A stretch of DNA of 64,000 nt from Clostridium sp. KNHs205 (GCF_000702945.1 NZ_JNLE01000003.1:3271501-3335500), one strand, 5' to 3'; positions 1 through 9,549 are shown, counted from the stretch's first letter. A program made the numbers and translations. Notes: generated by a model from the letters alone, not told the origin.

Positions 1-2
1 CT

Positions 3-485
3 GCTTATCTTGCAGCAGTTAATGAAAGTAGGAAAGACCTTTATCCTTATGACACCATGGAAAAGACGAATTTTGCAAAGCACATGGAAGAGATGTTTCA
101 GTATGTGACCCCGGGAGTGATGGGAGTCAATCATGTAAATAAATTTACCGATGGTTTAGACCGTTATCTGAAAGAAAGGAAGATAAACTTAACGCCTAAG
201 GTTTTTGAAGCTGATAAGAAGCCGAAAAAATTAAGAGAGGTTAAGGATATCATTGATTTTGTAAAGGAAGGCCTGGAGGCAGATTGTCCCCTGGCATTCT
301 TAAATCTTTCAAGAGGTCAGGAAAAGAGTATCCAGGGATGGCATTGGATTACTATAACTGCGGCAGATATTACAGAAAACGGAATCAGGGCAACAGCCTC
401 TGATGAAGGTAAAAAAATAGATTTCGATTTGGGACTGTGGTATCTTACCACCAAAATGCACGGTGGATTAATCTATTATAGTTAA
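3..485 (+). CDS. C-terminal part of a papain-fold (C39-like) peptidase-like protein, cut by window start
   Basis: The frame is open from the first bases of the window, so the N-terminus lies outside. About 160 residues are visible. The segment with G-W-H-W-I followed by a hydrophobic strand resembles the catalytic-His strand of papain-fold C39-like peptidases, and an Asp lies further on. The nucleophile Cys would be in the missing N-terminal part. The secreted peptidase at 19093-20220 has a comparable D-W-H-W-I motif. Function is unknown. The gene ends just before a terminator, so it is the last gene of its transcript. It could also be a non-enzymatic relative. Confidence 0.5.
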   Translation, partial: AYLAAVNESRKDLYPYDTMEKTNFAKHMEEMFQYVTPGVMGVNHVNKFTDGLDRYLKERKINLTPKVFEADKKPKKLREVKDIIDFVKEGLEADCPLAFLNLSRGQEKSIQGWHWITITAADITENGIRATASDEGKKIDFDLGLWYLTTKMHGGLIYYS

Positions 486-509
486 AATCAAGGTATAAAT
501 AATATTGAA

Positions 510-549
510 GGGACCTAAGCTTATGATATAAGCAGCGGTCTCTTTTTTT
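510..549 (+). terminator. Rho-independent terminator after the peptidase-like gene
   Basis: GGGACC (510-515) pairs with GGTCTC (536-541) with one wobble, an inner stem GCTTAT/ATAAGC extends it, and a run of T follows. Confidence 0.75.
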
Positions 550-694
550 ATGAAAGATTTATTGGATAATAGCTCTTACAGGTTTATATAATAATCCCTT
601 AGCAAGGGTATTGACAAATGAAGGAGAAAGAGATATATTAAATATATTGAATACAATTAAATTAAACAAAATAAATATTCTTCAGGAGGTTAAG

Positions 695-1174
695 ATGGGA
701 TTTTATGATTATTCTGCCGTTAAAATGGACGGTAAAGAGTATTCCATGGACGAATACAAAGGAAAGGTGGCTATTGTTGTAAATACTGCCAGTAAATGTG
801 GCTTTACTCCACAGTTTAAGGATCTGGAGGAGCTGTATGAGAAGTATAAGGATGATGGGCTTGTTATACTAGGATTTCCCTGTAACCAGTTTGCCGGACA
901 GGACCCGGGGAATAATGATCAGATCAATTCATTCTGTCAATTAAATTATGGTGTTTCATTTGATATGTATGAAAAAATAGATGTAAACGGAAGCAATACC
1001 CATCCTATCTATAAGTATTTGAAAAATGAAGCCAAAGGTACATTAGGCAACAATATAAAATGGAACTTTACAAAATTCCTTATTGACCAGGAGGGCCATG
1101 TGGTTGAAAGATATGCACCCACTGTAAATCCTGCCAAAATGGAAGAGAAGATAAAAGAACTGTTAAAGAAATAA
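695..1174 (+). CDS. Cysteine-type glutathione peroxidase / thiol peroxidase
   Basis: This 159-residue protein would reduce hydroperoxides with thiols. Bacterial Cys-type members generally use thioredoxin, and a thioredoxin gene follows directly. The peroxidatic Cys is residue 35 (N-T-A-S-K-C-G-F-T), the conserved Gln is in F-P-C-N-Q-F (65) and the Trp-Asn pair is K-W-N-F (123-124). Cys81 fits as the resolving Cys. Cys replaces selenocysteine. The start at 695 follows a strong AGGAGG at 684-689; an in-frame start 28 codons upstream lacks such a site. A second paralogue lies at 23789-24334. Family assignment is firm; the electron donor is inferred. Confidence 0.93.
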   Translation: MGFYDYSAVKMDGKEYSMDEYKGKVAIVVNTASKCGFTPQFKDLEELYEKYKDDGLVILGFPCNQFAGQDPGNNDQINSFCQLNYGVSFDMYEKIDVNGSNTHPIYKYLKNEAKGTLGNNIKWNFTKFLIDQEGHVVERYAPTVNPAKMEEKIKELLKK

Positions 1175-1287
1175 TTGATAGCAGTCCAACCGTCCCCTTA
1201 GTAACCAGCAGACAAGATTTAAAAAAGACTGTTTCACAGATTTAGAAACATCAAATCAATGATTTTATAATCAAGAAAGGAGCTATT

Positions 1288-1605
1288 ATGGTACATGTAT
1301 TAAATAATGAGAATTTTGAAAAGGAAGTTTTAAAGGATGATAAAGTTGTTCTGGTAGATCTCTATGCTGACTGGTGTGGACCATGTAAGATGTTAAGTCC
1401 TACAGTAGAAGCTATTGCTGAAGAGGAGAAGGAAGTAAAGGTAGGAAAGCTCAATGTTGATGAAAATTCCGATATTGCAGCAGAATACGGAGTCCGCTCC
1501 ATTCCTACATTACTTATTTTTAAAAATGGTGAACTGAAGGAAAAATCCGTTGGAGTTCAGACTAAGGCACAAATTATAGAACTTCTAAAGAAAGCCGGCG
1601 AATAA
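1288..1605 (+). CDS. trxA: Thioredoxin
   Basis: The protein has 105 residues, the usual thioredoxin length, with the redox motif W-C-G-P-C (Cys30 and Cys33) and the cis-Pro region R-S-I-P-T-L near residue 74. It reduces protein disulfides in the cytosol and could recycle the peroxidase encoded 113 bp upstream. A ribosome site AAAGGAG lies at about 1277-1283. A clear terminator follows. No thioredoxin reductase gene is adjacent. Confidence 0.96.
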   Translation: MVHVLNNENFEKEVLKDDKVVLVDLYADWCGPCKMLSPTVEAIAEEEKEVKVGKLNVDENSDIAAEYGVRSIPTLLIFKNGELKEKSVGVQTKAQIIELLKKAGE

Positions 1606-1619
1606 TTATAAGCGAAGAA

Positions 1620-1657
1620 CAAATGCTGCTGTGGTGTTAAACTGCAGCAGCATTTTT
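1620..1657 (+). terminator. Terminator after trxA
   Basis: AAATGCTGCTG (1621-1631) pairs with CAGCAGCATTT (about 1645-1655) and T residues follow. From here to 1844 no gene or motif was recognised. Confidence 0.85.
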
Positions 1658-1844
1658 AGGTTAAGAGGATATCTATTCTATTGTATAATAAATTCATATA
1701 GGGCAATTACGGGAAATGAAGGATAACGGTTGCAGCAGGGGGAGCTGATTATGTCAGAGTAGGTTAAGAGGTGGCTGTCAAATACTTTGGAAACTTCATT
1801 CTATTGCACTGGAAGAGATAAATATAATAGCATGAATAGTGCAC

Positions 1845-1883
1845 AAAAAGGCGGCTGACATTTTGAATATGCAGCCGCCTTTA
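1845..1883 (-). terminator. Terminator of the ftsH-like gene
   Basis: AAAGGCGGCTG and CAGCCGCCTTT form a strong stem. Read on the minus strand it ends in a T run, just beyond the ftsH-like stop at 1942. Confidence 0.85.
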
Positions 1884-1941
1884 TATTGTAAGCCTTTATA
1901 GTGTATAAAATAAAGATTAAGAAAGAGTCTGTGGTAGATTT

Positions 1942-3660
1942 CTATGCGCAGATCCGGTCAATATCATCCCCATTTAAAGATTCCTTATCCAGTAGTTCAT
2001 TGGTTATGCTTTCTAAAACTGAAAGGTTGGCGGTTAATAATCCAAGAGCTTCGTTATATAATTGTTTCATCTGAAGACGGCATTTTTCCAGGAGTCCCTT
2101 ATCAAGGGTATCGGCGAGGGCTGCCTGACTGAACATTCCCATATCTTCATCCATTCCGTAACGGCTCATATAATCATAAAGCAAAGAGGAGGCTTTTTCA
2201 ATATCGTTACTGGCTCCGGTGGTAATTTCTTCTCTACCAAATATGATCTCTTCGGCTGCACGTCCTCCTAACAGGACCTTAATTTCTGCAAGTATCCCCT
2301 GCTTGGACTTAAATAAGGTATCTTTGGGTATGGACAGATTAAAGCCTCCGGCACCTTTTACACTTGGAATAATGGTTACTTTGGAGATATATTGGTCCGG
2401 CTTGATCAATTTCGTTACCAGTGCATGTCCCGCTTCATGGTAGGCAGTAATTTTCTTATCCTTTTCGGAAATATAACTTCTATCCATAATGGGCGCACCT
2501 GCAATAACAGTATAGAAAGCCCTGTCTATATGATCTCTGTTTATTACCTTCTGTTTTTCATTGGCTGCATTTATGGCTGCCTCGTTTAACAGATTTTCTA
2601 ACATAGCGCCGCTAAAGTAAACTGTTGATTTCGCCAGGCCTTCCAGATCCACATCATCGGATATGGGCTTTTTACCGGCATACAGACTTAGAATTTTCTT
2701 TCTGGCATTAACATCCGGCAGACCGATTTCTATCTGCCTGTCAAAACGTCCTGGCCTAAGCAGGGCATCATCCAGGGTATCAAGTCTGTTGGTAGCACCT
2801 ATGACTACAATTCCGCTGTTATCGTGAAAACCTGACATTTCTGTAAGCAGGGCATTTAAGGTCTGATCTCTCTCGTCATTGCTTGCAGAGAGGCTTCTGG
2901 CTCTTTTCTTTCCGATTGCATCAATTTCGTCAATAAAGATAACAGCTCTTTCACTTTTCTTTGCTTTGTTAAATAAGGAACGTACACGGCTGGCTCCAAC
3001 ACCTACATACATCTGTACGAAGTCAGAACCGCTCATGGCATAAAAGGGTACCCCGGCTTCTCCTGCAATAGCTTTAGCCATAAGAGTCTTACCGGTTCCG
3101 GGAGGTCCATACAAGAGGATACCTCTGGGCATACGGGCACCAACTTCATTATATTTATCTGGCTCTTTAATAAATGAAATAACATCCTCAACCATTAGTT
3201 TTGCTTCAGTATTTCCGGCAATCTGACTGAAAGTGACTTTAGGTGTATTTGCAGACTTTTTGGTGGCATCGGATATCAGCGGTTTATTATTGGTATTCTT
3301 TCGTATAGAAAAGAATATTACGCTTCCGACTGCAAGAAGAAATAAAACCTGAAGTGCTTTCACATAAATATTATCCTGTGTATAGTTTAACTTAACGTTA
3401 TGCAGCAGGAGATATTCCGTAAAGTCTTCTGTCTTGGGATTGGGAACGGTATATCTTTCGAATTTGCTGTCCTTTAAAAATGCATGAAAATTGGGATTTT
3501 CCGTCGTTATTGTTACAGAAGCTACCTGTTCGTTCTCCACAGCCTCCAAAAAAGAGGGGTAGGACATATCTGTATTGCGGTAGCGTAAATTTGAGATTCC
3601 CAATGCACCTATACAGACCAGGATCAGTGCACCAAGGATGTACCAGTATATTTTCTTCAT
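1942..3660 (-). CDS. FtsH-like membrane AAA+ zinc metalloprotease
   Basis: The 572-residue protein would be an ATP-dependent protease anchored in the membrane with its active domains in the cytosol. Two hydrophobic segments (about 5-24 and 103-119) flank a short extracellular domain. The AAA module has Walker A G-P-P-G-T-G-K-T (185-192), Walker B I-F-I-D-E-I-D (241-247) and a second region of homology ending R-P-G-R-F-D-R (302-308). The peptidase has H-E-A-G-H (408-412) and the third zinc ligand Asp487. It is shorter than typical FtsH (about 610-650) because it lacks the long acidic C-terminal tail, so it is probably a second paralogue rather than the housekeeping copy. The ribosome site AGGGAGG precedes the start. 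Confidence 0.9.
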   Translation of the reverse strand: MKKIYWYILGALILVCIGALGISNLRYRNTDMSYPSFLEAVENEQVASVTITTENPNFHAFLKDSKFERYTVPNPKTEDFTEYLLLHNVKLNYTQDNIYVKALQVLFLLAVGSVIFFSIRKNTNNKPLISDATKKSANTPKVTFSQIAGNTEAKLMVEDVISFIKEPDKYNEVGARMPRGILLYGPPGTGKTLMAKAIAGEAGVPFYAMSGSDFVQMYVGVGASRVRSLFNKAKKSERAVIFIDEIDAIGKKRARSLSASNDERDQTLNALLTEMSGFHDNSGIVVIGATNRLDTLDDALLRPGRFDRQIEIGLPDVNARKKILSLYAGKKPISDDVDLEGLAKSTVYFSGAMLENLLNEAAINAANEKQKVINRDHIDRAFYTVIAGAPIMDRSYISEKDKKITAYHEAGHALVTKLIKPDQYISKVTIIPSVKGAGGFNLSIPKDTLFKSKQGILAEIKVLLGGRAAEEIIFGREEITTGASNDIEKASSLLYDYMSRYGMDEDMGMFSQAALADTLDKGLLEKCRLQMKQLYNEALGLLTANLSVLESITNELLDKESLNGDDIDRICA

Positions 3661-3845
3661 GAAATATCCTCCCTGAGATTTACGTTATTATTATAATAGA
3701 CCTATCAAATTTGCAGAATTCAATAGTTTTATTATAAAGCAATATATACCATAAATCTACAAAATATTACTGGTAATTATGCAGGAATCTGGTAAATAGC
3801 TTCAGCTGCAAGGGAGAATAGCAGATTTAGGGCCTAATAGTGTAT

Positions 3846-4859
3846 TTAAGGAATCAGAGGCATTATATTAGCATATTGATCAATCAGGCTGACCTCCACT
3901 AACATCAGCTTATCGGTCCTGTCATCAAAGCTTAAAGGCTCACCGTTAAGCAGCTTATAGGCCGTTTCGGTGCCTAATGCTCCCATTTCATAGGGTCTTT
4001 GAGCAATAGTACCTTGCATAAGCCCATCTTTTATGGCTGCTATGGCAGCTGTATCTCCGTCAAATCCAATTAAAATGATATCGCCAGTCTTACCGGCTTC
4101 TTTGATTGCATTAGCTGCTCCAATAGCCATTCGATCATTTTCGCTGAATACTACCGCCAGGTCGTCACCGTATTTGGCAAGGAGCTCTTTCATTGCATAA
4201 TATCCCAGGTCTTCTCGGGAATCACCCCTTGGTTCGCCTACAACTGTGTAACCGCTGTCAGTTATAACTCTTTTAAAGGCATCACCTCTTAGATTAGCAT
4301 ACTCTGCTGTAGCCTCTGTTTTAATGATTGCTGCATTCTTACTGGCGTTGTTCTTATCCTGTAACAGTTTTAGAGCATACTCGGCAGCCAGGACCCCTCC
4401 GCCGTAGGAATCGGATACAATGAAAGCATCATAGGAGGCGTCATCTGTTCCGATATCAACGATTATTACAGGGATTCCTGCATTATTTGCCATTGCAGAA
4501 ATAACAGGCATGGCATTGGGGTTAAAGGGTGAGATCACCAGGGCATCAATGCCTTGTGCTATCAGATCGGAGACACCGGATATCATTTCAGAGGTACTGC
4601 TATTCTGATTGTGAGTTATTACTTTTATTCCAAGTTCCTTTGCCTTTGCCAATACACCGTCTTCCATGGTCTGAAAGAACTCGTAGTCACTGTTATAAAC
4701 AGACCAACCTATTGTGTAAGGAGAATCGGAGGCAGCTGTATTATGAGCAGGAGCCAGTGCCAACTGTTTTTCCAGATTAAAATGTTCATAGAGAACAAGG
4801 AACAGAAGAGTTGCTATAACAAGTAAGAGACCGTGAAGTATTTTTTTGACTGGATTCAT
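3846..4859 (-). CDS. Periplasmic-binding-protein-like sugar receptor, membrane anchored
   Basis: The 337-residue protein begins with an N-terminal hydrophobic helix (about 8-25) without a lipobox, followed by a type-1 periplasmic binding fold of the RbsB/LacI class (I-G-W-S-V-Y-N-S-D near the start, S-P-F-N-P-N-A, F-S-E-N-D-R-M-A-I-G-A near residue 230, I-G-F-D-G-D). No transporter permease or ATPase lies beside it, so it may be an orphan receptor presenting a sugar to a sensor kinase or a distant ABC transporter. The ligand cannot be read from sequence. The downstream gap to the ftsH-like start (3661-3845) shows only the ftsH ribosome site. Confidence 0.8.
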   Translation of the reverse strand: MNPVKKILHGLLLVIATLLFLVLYEHFNLEKQLALAPAHNTAASDSPYTIGWSVYNSDYEFFQTMEDGVLAKAKELGIKVITHNQNSSTSEMISGVSDLIAQGIDALVISPFNPNAMPVISAMANNAGIPVIIVDIGTDDASYDAFIVSDSYGGGVLAAEYALKLLQDKNNASKNAAIIKTEATAEYANLRGDAFKRVITDSGYTVVGEPRGDSREDLGYYAMKELLAKYGDDLAVVFSENDRMAIGAANAIKEAGKTGDIILIGFDGDTAAIAAIKDGLMQGTIAQRPYEMGALGTETAYKLLNGEPLSFDDRTDKLMLVEVSLIDQYANIMPLIP

Positions 4860-4958
4860 GTTATCAAACCTTTTGCTGGTATATTATTTAATATATGCAT
4901 CGGAAGCATGGGGCATTCGGCTAACCCCCATCTGGACTTAAAAAATAGTTTTGAAGGA

Positions 4959-4987
4959 TTGACAAGCTTAAACTTGTGTTGTAAGAT
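4959..4987 (+). promoter_or_regulatory. Sigma-A promoter of the lysine riboswitch transcript
   Basis: TTGACA (4959-4964), a 17-bp spacer and TAAGAT (4982-4987) lie about 35 bp ahead of the riboswitch aptamer. Confidence 0.7.
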
Positions 4988-5022
4988 TAAAAACATAAAT
5001 TGAATAAAACCTCACTATGGCA

Positions 5023-5197
5023 GTGAGGTAGAGGCGCGGACTTTAACAGTCTTAATCAGAGCAGAGGAGCTATGAGGATTAGGAGAAGGAAAGACCGCCG
5101 AAGCAGATATGTATCCTCAATGCATACTGCTGGGGCTGCAGTGAATAGCTGCAGGACTGTCTTATCGGCTACCCGGCTGATAAGTTGTGCTATCTCA
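5023..5197 (+). ncRNA. Lysine riboswitch (L box) aptamer
   Basis: The conserved core elements are present in order: TGAGGTAGAGGCGCGG at the 5' side, AAGACCGCCGAAGCA in the middle, CTGGGGCTGC, then CTGTCTTATCGG, and GCTATCTCA closing the P1 stem against TGAGGTAG. Spacing matches the known class. A terminator follows at 5221-5256, so bound lysine should stop transcription of the downstream transporter. The identity of this RNA is the best evidence for the transporter substrate. Confidence 0.93.
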
Positions 5198-5220
5198 TTT
5201 GGGATTGTGGGGCTGTATTT

Positions 5221-5256
5221 AGAAGTCCTATTATATTTGTTTAGGACTTTTTTTAA
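5221..5256 (+). terminator. Regulatory terminator of the lysine riboswitch
   Basis: AAGTCCTA (5223-5230) and TAGGACTT (5242-5249) form the stem, and the second arm runs into a T stretch ending at 5254. It is the expression platform between the aptamer and the binding-protein gene. Confidence 0.88.
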
Positions 5257-5430
5257 TGCATAGATTCTATGAATTCTATGAATTAAAGATTACGATATAA
5301 GTTAAACTAAAGATTTTGTTCGTGGTTTGGGTAGAATCATAAGGCAGTATTTTAACACACTCTGAGACATCAAAAATCGGTTTGAACTTATAAATACCCC
5401 GGAAAAGGGATAATAAAAGGAGAGATGGTT

Positions 5431-6270
5431 ATGAGAAAGAGATGGATGGCTATGCTTGCTGTAACTTTGTCCGTTGTGACACTTTTCACAGCATGTGGAA
5501 CCAAAAACAGTGGGGGAAGCGATTTGGCAGACGGCGAAGAGGTATTTCGTGTTGGTATGGAATGTGCATATGCACCTTTTAACTGGACACAATTAGATTC
5601 TTCAAACGGTGGTGTTGCAATTGATGGAGTCTCTGAATTTGCAGGTGGCTACGATGTTGAGATTGCAAAAAAGATTGCAGATGGCCTGGGCAAGAAACTC
5701 GTTATTGTAAAAACAGAATGGGATGGGCTTTTACCCGCTCTGACTTCCGGTAAGATCGATGCTATTATTGCCGGTATGTCACCTATTGCGGAGAGAAAAG
5801 AAGCAATTGATTTTACAGATAATTATTATAAATCCAATCTGGTTATGGTAGTTAAAAAAGGAAGTGCTTATGAAAATGCAACTTCCATCAAAGATTTTTC
5901 AGGAGCAAAAGTGACTGCTCAGTTAGGTACTTTCCACTACAATGTAATTGATCAGATTGAAGGTGTTAAAAAGGAAACTGCCATGGATAACTTCCCTTCC
6001 ATGAGAGTTGCATTAGAATCTGGTATTATTGATGGTTATGTATCTGAGCGCCCGGAAGGTGTTAGTGCTTCCTCCGCTAATGAGAATTTTGTAATGGTGG
6101 AATTCACAGATGGTTTTGTCACCTCGGATGATGATACTGCAATTGCTGTTGGTGTAAAGAAAGGCAGTGATTTAACTACTAAAATAAATGAGATTCTTTC
6201 AGGAATTTCAGAAGAAGATCGAACAAGCATTATGGATAACGCTATAAAGAATCAGCCTGCTGCTAATTAA
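5431..6270 (+). CDS. Amino-acid ABC transporter substrate-binding lipoprotein, probably for lysine
   Basis: The 279-residue family 3 solute-binding protein has a lipoprotein signal: basic start, hydrophobic stretch and lipobox L-F-T-A-C-G, so it is anchored outside the membrane. Family motifs include G-M-E-C-A-Y-A-P-F, G-Y-D-V-E-I-A-K-K-I, L-T-S-G-K-I-D-A-I-I-A-G-M-S and V-T-A-Q-L-G-T. The start at 5431 is preferred over 5425 because AAAGGAG at 5416-5422 is then eight bases away. It is the first gene behind the lysine riboswitch, so lysine is the likely ligand. An internal terminator-like hairpin follows. Confidence 0.88.
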   Translation: MRKRWMAMLAVTLSVVTLFTACGTKNSGGSDLADGEEVFRVGMECAYAPFNWTQLDSSNGGVAIDGVSEFAGGYDVEIAKKIADGLGKKLVIVKTEWDGLLPALTSGKIDAIIAGMSPIAERKEAIDFTDNYYKSNLVMVVKKGSAYENATSIKDFSGAKVTAQLGTFHYNVIDQIEGVKKETAMDNFPSMRVALESGIIDGYVSERPEGVSASSANENFVMVEFTDGFVTSDDDTAIAVGVKKGSDLTTKINEILSGISEEDRTSIMDNAIKNQPAAN

Positions 6271-6298
6271 TTACGGTCAGACTGTATATTTATCAGAG

Positions 6299-6333
6299 AA
6301 AAACCGGGTGTGATGTCTGCAGCCGGTTTTTCT
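6299..6333 (+). terminator. Intercistronic terminator-like hairpin
   Basis: AAAAACCGG (6299-6307) pairs with CCGGTTTTT (6323-6331). It sits between binding protein and permease of one operon, so it probably gives partial termination and more binding protein than permease. A second small hairpin, ATCGCAG/CTGCGAT, lies at about 6425-6443 just before the permease. Confidence 0.7.
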
Positions 6334-6460
6334 TAAGCCTTAAGAGGAAGATGGTTGAAGGAAAATATAAGTTTAGAAAGGATGCCACATCAGGCTTCTT
6401 TCAACCTGTATTATTTGTGGCAGTATCGCAGTCAGTCTGCGATATGCGATGGGTATAAAA

Positions 6461-7225
6461 ATGAATTTAGAACGTATATTAGATATTTTTATGAGTTATT
6501 GGCCAATGTTCCTGCGAGGAGCATGGGCTACCTTATATATATCCATTATAGGAACTGTTATAGGAACTGTTATCGGACTTTTAATAGGAGTTATACGTAC
6601 CATCCCAGTTCCGGAGAGAGGAATCAAAAAGATTGTTCTGAAAATAGTGAATATTATTCTTTCAGCATATATTGCCATATTCAGAGGAACTCCCATGATC
6701 GTGCAGGCAGTGTTGATATTTTATGGTTCTGCGGAAGCTTTGAATATTAACATGAACAAGACCATAGCAGCTATTTTTATCGTTTCCATTAACACTGGTG
6801 CGTATATGTCTGAAATTGTCCGCGGCGGTATTATTTCCATTGATAAAGGACAATTTGAAGCAGCACAGGCGATTGGTATGAACCACATTAAGACCATGCG
6901 CTATATTGTCCTGCCTCAGGTTATCCGCAATATTCTGCCTGCTACCGGAAATGAGTTCGTTATTAATATAAAGGATACCTCTGTACTCAATGTTATCTCT
7001 GTAACCGAACTTTTCTTCATGTCAAAATCTGTTGTTAGCAATACCTTCCGTTATTATGATACCTTTTTTATTACCTGTATTATTTATTTTGTTATGACCT
7101 ATTCCATTACAAAGCTCTTGCGCTTTGCTGAGAAAAAGCTGGATGGGCCGGACAATTATATACTGCTTGGAAATCAGATGCAGGTGGAAAAACCTGAAGA
7201 CAAAGCTAAAAGAGCTGGAAGGTGA
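6461..7225 (+). CDS. Amino-acid ABC transporter permease, probably for lysine
   Basis: The protein is about 254 residues with five or more membrane segments and is typical of the polar amino-acid (His/Glu/Arg/Lys) permease family. The cytoplasmic EAA loop that contacts the ATPase is E-A-A-Q-A-I-G-M-N-H, followed by the usual L-P-Q-V-I-R-N-I-L-P. An in-frame ATG at 6449 is possible; neither start has a strong ribosome site, so the start is uncertain. The gene lies between the binding-protein and ATPase genes in the riboswitch-controlled operon. Confidence 0.88.
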   Translation: MNLERILDIFMSYWPMFLRGAWATLYISIIGTVIGTVIGLLIGVIRTIPVPERGIKKIVLKIVNIILSAYIAIFRGTPMIVQAVLIFYGSAEALNINMNKTIAAIFIVSINTGAYMSEIVRGGIISIDKGQFEAAQAIGMNHIKTMRYIVLPQVIRNILPATGNEFVINIKDTSVLNVISVTELFFMSKSVVSNTFRYYDTFFITCIIYFVMTYSITKLLRFAEKKLDGPDNYILLGNQMQVEKPEDKAKRAGR

Positions 7226-7359
7226 CCTGATAGCTTGTTAGCAGCAATAGATAGACAGCTGCATATTAAATGATATCATTTGGCTGAAAACATTTGGTTA
7301 TGTGAAAATCATAAGTTAAATTATTAAAGCATAAGAAGAAAGGAAGTATAGGTAATTCA

Positions 7360-8097
7360 ATGGAGAATTTAATAGAAATCCAGCATTTAAGTAAATCCTT
7401 TGGTGAACATAAAGTCTTAAAAGACATTGATTTTACAGTAAATAAAGGAGAAGTTATCTGCATTATCGGTTCATCAGGATCTGGCAAATCAACACTTCTT
7501 CGATGTGTAAATCTTTTAGAGAAACCATCCGGCGGACAGATCATATATAACGGTGAAAATATATTAGATGACAAGCATGACCTGTTTAAATATCGTACAA
7601 AACTTGGTATGGTATTTCAGCAGTTCAATCTGTTTGATAATTATAATATATTGGACAACTGCATGGTTGGTCAGTTAAAGGTCTTAAAACGGCCAAAAGA
7701 TGAAGCAAAGGAAGTTGCTTTAAAATATCTGAAGACCGTAGGAATGGATCAATATATCAATGCAAAACCAAGACAGCTGTCAGGCGGTCAGAAGCAAAGG
7801 GTTGCAATAGCCAGAGCATTGTCTATGGAACCGGACGTTATGCTTTTTGACGAACCAACCTCCGCTCTGGATCCTGAGATGGTTGGCGAAGTGCTTAAAG
7901 TCATGAAAGAGCTGGCAGGTATGGGACTCACCATGTTAATTGTGACTCATGAAATGGGTTTTGCGAAAGATGTTGCAGACAGAGTAGTATTCATGGACCA
8001 GGGAGTAATTGCTGAAGAAGGAAAACCTGAAGATATCTTTAACAATCCCAAGCATGAAAGAACCAGAGAGTTCTTAGGCAGAGTTCTGGAGAACTAA
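7360..8097 (+). CDS. Amino-acid ABC transporter ATP-binding protein, probably for lysine
   Basis: The 245-residue GlnQ-type ATPase has Walker [10 protein letters not shown] (about 38-46), the Q loop, the signature [10 protein letters not shown], Walker [13 protein letters not shown] and the switch His in V-T-H-E-M. It powers the importer from the cytosolic face. It ends three bases before the convergent gene at 8101, so the two genes end almost tail to tail without a separate terminator in between. Confidence 0.93.
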   Translation: MENLIEIQHLSKSFGEHKVLKDIDFTVNKGEVICIIGSSGSGKSTLLRCVNLLEKPSGGQIIYNGENILDDKHDLFKYRTKLGMVFQQFNLFDNYNILDNCMVGQLKVLKRPKDEAKEVALKYLKTVGMDQYINAKPRQLSGGQKQRVAIARALSMEPDVMLFDEPTSALDPEMVGEVLKVMKELAGMGLTMLIVTHEMGFAKDVADRVVFMDQGVIAEEGKPEDIFNNPKHERTREFLGRVLEN

Positions 8098-8100
8098 TAC

Positions 8101-9051
8101 TTAAACCTTCAAATAAATAATATTTGAAGTTATACCACCCGGGAATATGCCGTTATTTGACTGTTGAAATAAAGCGGTCGCATTTAACAGCCAATTACCC
8201 GGGTTATTTGCAGTCAGCTCAATTTCTGAGCGAAATCCCGAGCTAAATTCTATGGTATCATTCATCTGGTTATATCTTGAAAACCCATTAATGGTAATTA
8301 CCTGGAAGGGATGCCCCTCCAAGTGAATCCAGCCAATTTCACCGACTTTAGAAATAAAACGCATTCTGATTTTATCACCTTTGTTAAAGTAAATAGGGGC
8401 AGTATTGGGGTAGCATTTACCATTTAAGGTAAAAAAGTTAGGATTTCTCCGATACTTATTGGGTTTGTATTTGCCTGGAGCGATATTGCCCAAAGACAGT
8501 TCCGATATTTCCCATTGCTGCATTAATAATATAAAATCTTTATCAGGAATATTATCCGGATCGATATTTTCCTCGGCAGGAAGAACAACCAAAGCACCAG
8601 TAAGGCCTAGTGATGACTGAAAATCATGGGAGGAACGGTATAGGAAAGTTCCGGGTTTGTCGCAAAGAAGCTTGTAGGTATAAGAATCTCCAGGCTCAAT
8701 ACTGGGACCATACTGTTCAAAATCCGTGATATTTTTTAATGCCCCGGCTTTTGCGTATCCTTGTATCATTATTCCCGTAGCTTCCTCTAAATGATTTTCA
8801 AGAGTCAGAAAGAGCCATTCTCCTTGTACAATTATAATAGCCGGTCCCGGAGTTTTGCCATTATAACCTAATGTGTCCAAAGTAACCTCAGAAAGGATTT
8901 GGTGTTCAATTGGTTCCGCTCTTAGGCAGAAGGACCTTGCTTTATAAGAACTCTTATAATGGGCTATGGACATATCCGGAGCCATAATGTGGGATTCCCA
9001 TATATATGCAGGTCCATGGGATTCTATTGATTGATGAACATTACTATTCAT
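8101..9051 (-). CDS. Multicopper-oxidase-like (CotA-type) protein lacking copper ligands
   Basis: This 316-residue protein contains two cupredoxin-like domains without a signal peptide. The fold landmarks of laccase-type oxidases are visible, but copper-binding residues are replaced. Where the family has H-W-H-G there is I-M-I-Q-G-Y; Y-H-S-H is Y-R-S-S-H; H-L-H-G-H-P-F is H-L-E-G-H-P-F; and the last motif H-C-H is N-A-T (G-N-W-L-L-N-A-T-A-L-F). It is therefore probably not an oxidase. It starts 27 bp after the split LysM-GH18 gene on the same strand. Both families include known spore-coat proteins, so a structural spore role is inferred. RBS on the minus strand is CAGGAG. Confidence 0.75.
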   Translation of the reverse strand: MNSNVHQSIESHGPAYIWESHIMAPDMSIAHYKSSYKARSFCLRAEPIEHQILSEVTLDTLGYNGKTPGPAIIIVQGEWLFLTLENHLEEATGIMIQGYAKAGALKNITDFEQYGPSIEPGDSYTYKLLCDKPGTFLYRSSHDFQSSLGLTGALVVLPAEENIDPDNIPDKDFILLMQQWEISELSLGNIAPGKYKPNKYRRNPNFFTLNGKCYPNTAPIYFNKGDKIRMRFISKVGEIGWIHLEGHPFQVITINGFSRYNQMNDTIEFSSGFRSEIELTANNPGNWLLNATALFQQSNNGIFPGGITSNIIYLKV

Positions 9052-9077
9052 TATATAACTCCTGAAAATCTGACTTT

Positions 9078-9513
9078 TTAAAGAACCTTTGCTACTTCAA
9101 ATAAATTATTAACCACTAGCCAGGCTCCTGGGAAAAAGTTCATAATCTGCCAAACACCTGAACCGTTCAATCCAAACTCCGGAATAAGGCGATACTTAGC
9201 ATTCATACTTCTGGCATCATCAAACCATACAGCATGTTCTATACCATCTTCGGCTGTATAATAGTAAAATGGTGCCTGTGATGCTTCGTCAAATTGAATT
9301 GTTACATTATGCTGTACGCCACGGTCAATAGCCTCTACATTACTGATGGTTTCTGCCTTGGTTTCACCTCTGACAAAAGGGAGCGGCCAATCATAAGCGT
9401 AATTAGGCATACCCATTAAGATTTTGTCAGGATCAATAACGGAAACACCATAAGCAAGTACACGCCTGACACTATTTAAGGGAGCAGTCGCCATTGGAAT
9501 ACTGTAAGTATAG
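9078..9513 (-). pseudogene. C-terminal third of an interrupted LysM-GH18 spore-type hydrolase
   Basis: The 143 codons from 9509 down to the stop at 9078 are the C-terminal end of a YaaH/SleL-like glycosidase: Y-S-I-P-M-A-T-A-P-L, K-I-L-M-G-M-P-N-Y-A-Y-D-W, F-D-E-A-S-Q-A-P-F, A-V-W-F-D-D-A-R-S and G-S-G-V-W-Q-I-M. There is no start of its own; upstream of 9513 the frame runs into unrelated element DNA. The N-terminal part lies at 21940-22794 on the same strand. Joining at the shared GTATAG gives W-G-Y-T-Y-S-I-P in frame, as in the family. Without excision this piece is not expressed as a functional enzyme. Confidence 0.88.
9508..9513 (+). other. Left attachment core (GTATAG)
   Basis: GTATAG marks the point where the GH18 C-terminal coding sequence stops matching its family and element DNA begins. 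The same hexamer occurs at 21938-21943. A short inverted repeat TCCCG-TC-CGGGA (9514-9525) lies just inside the element. Confidence 0.6.
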
Positions 9514-9549
9514 TCCCGTCCGGGATATAGGTGAATAAAAGAATGCAGT

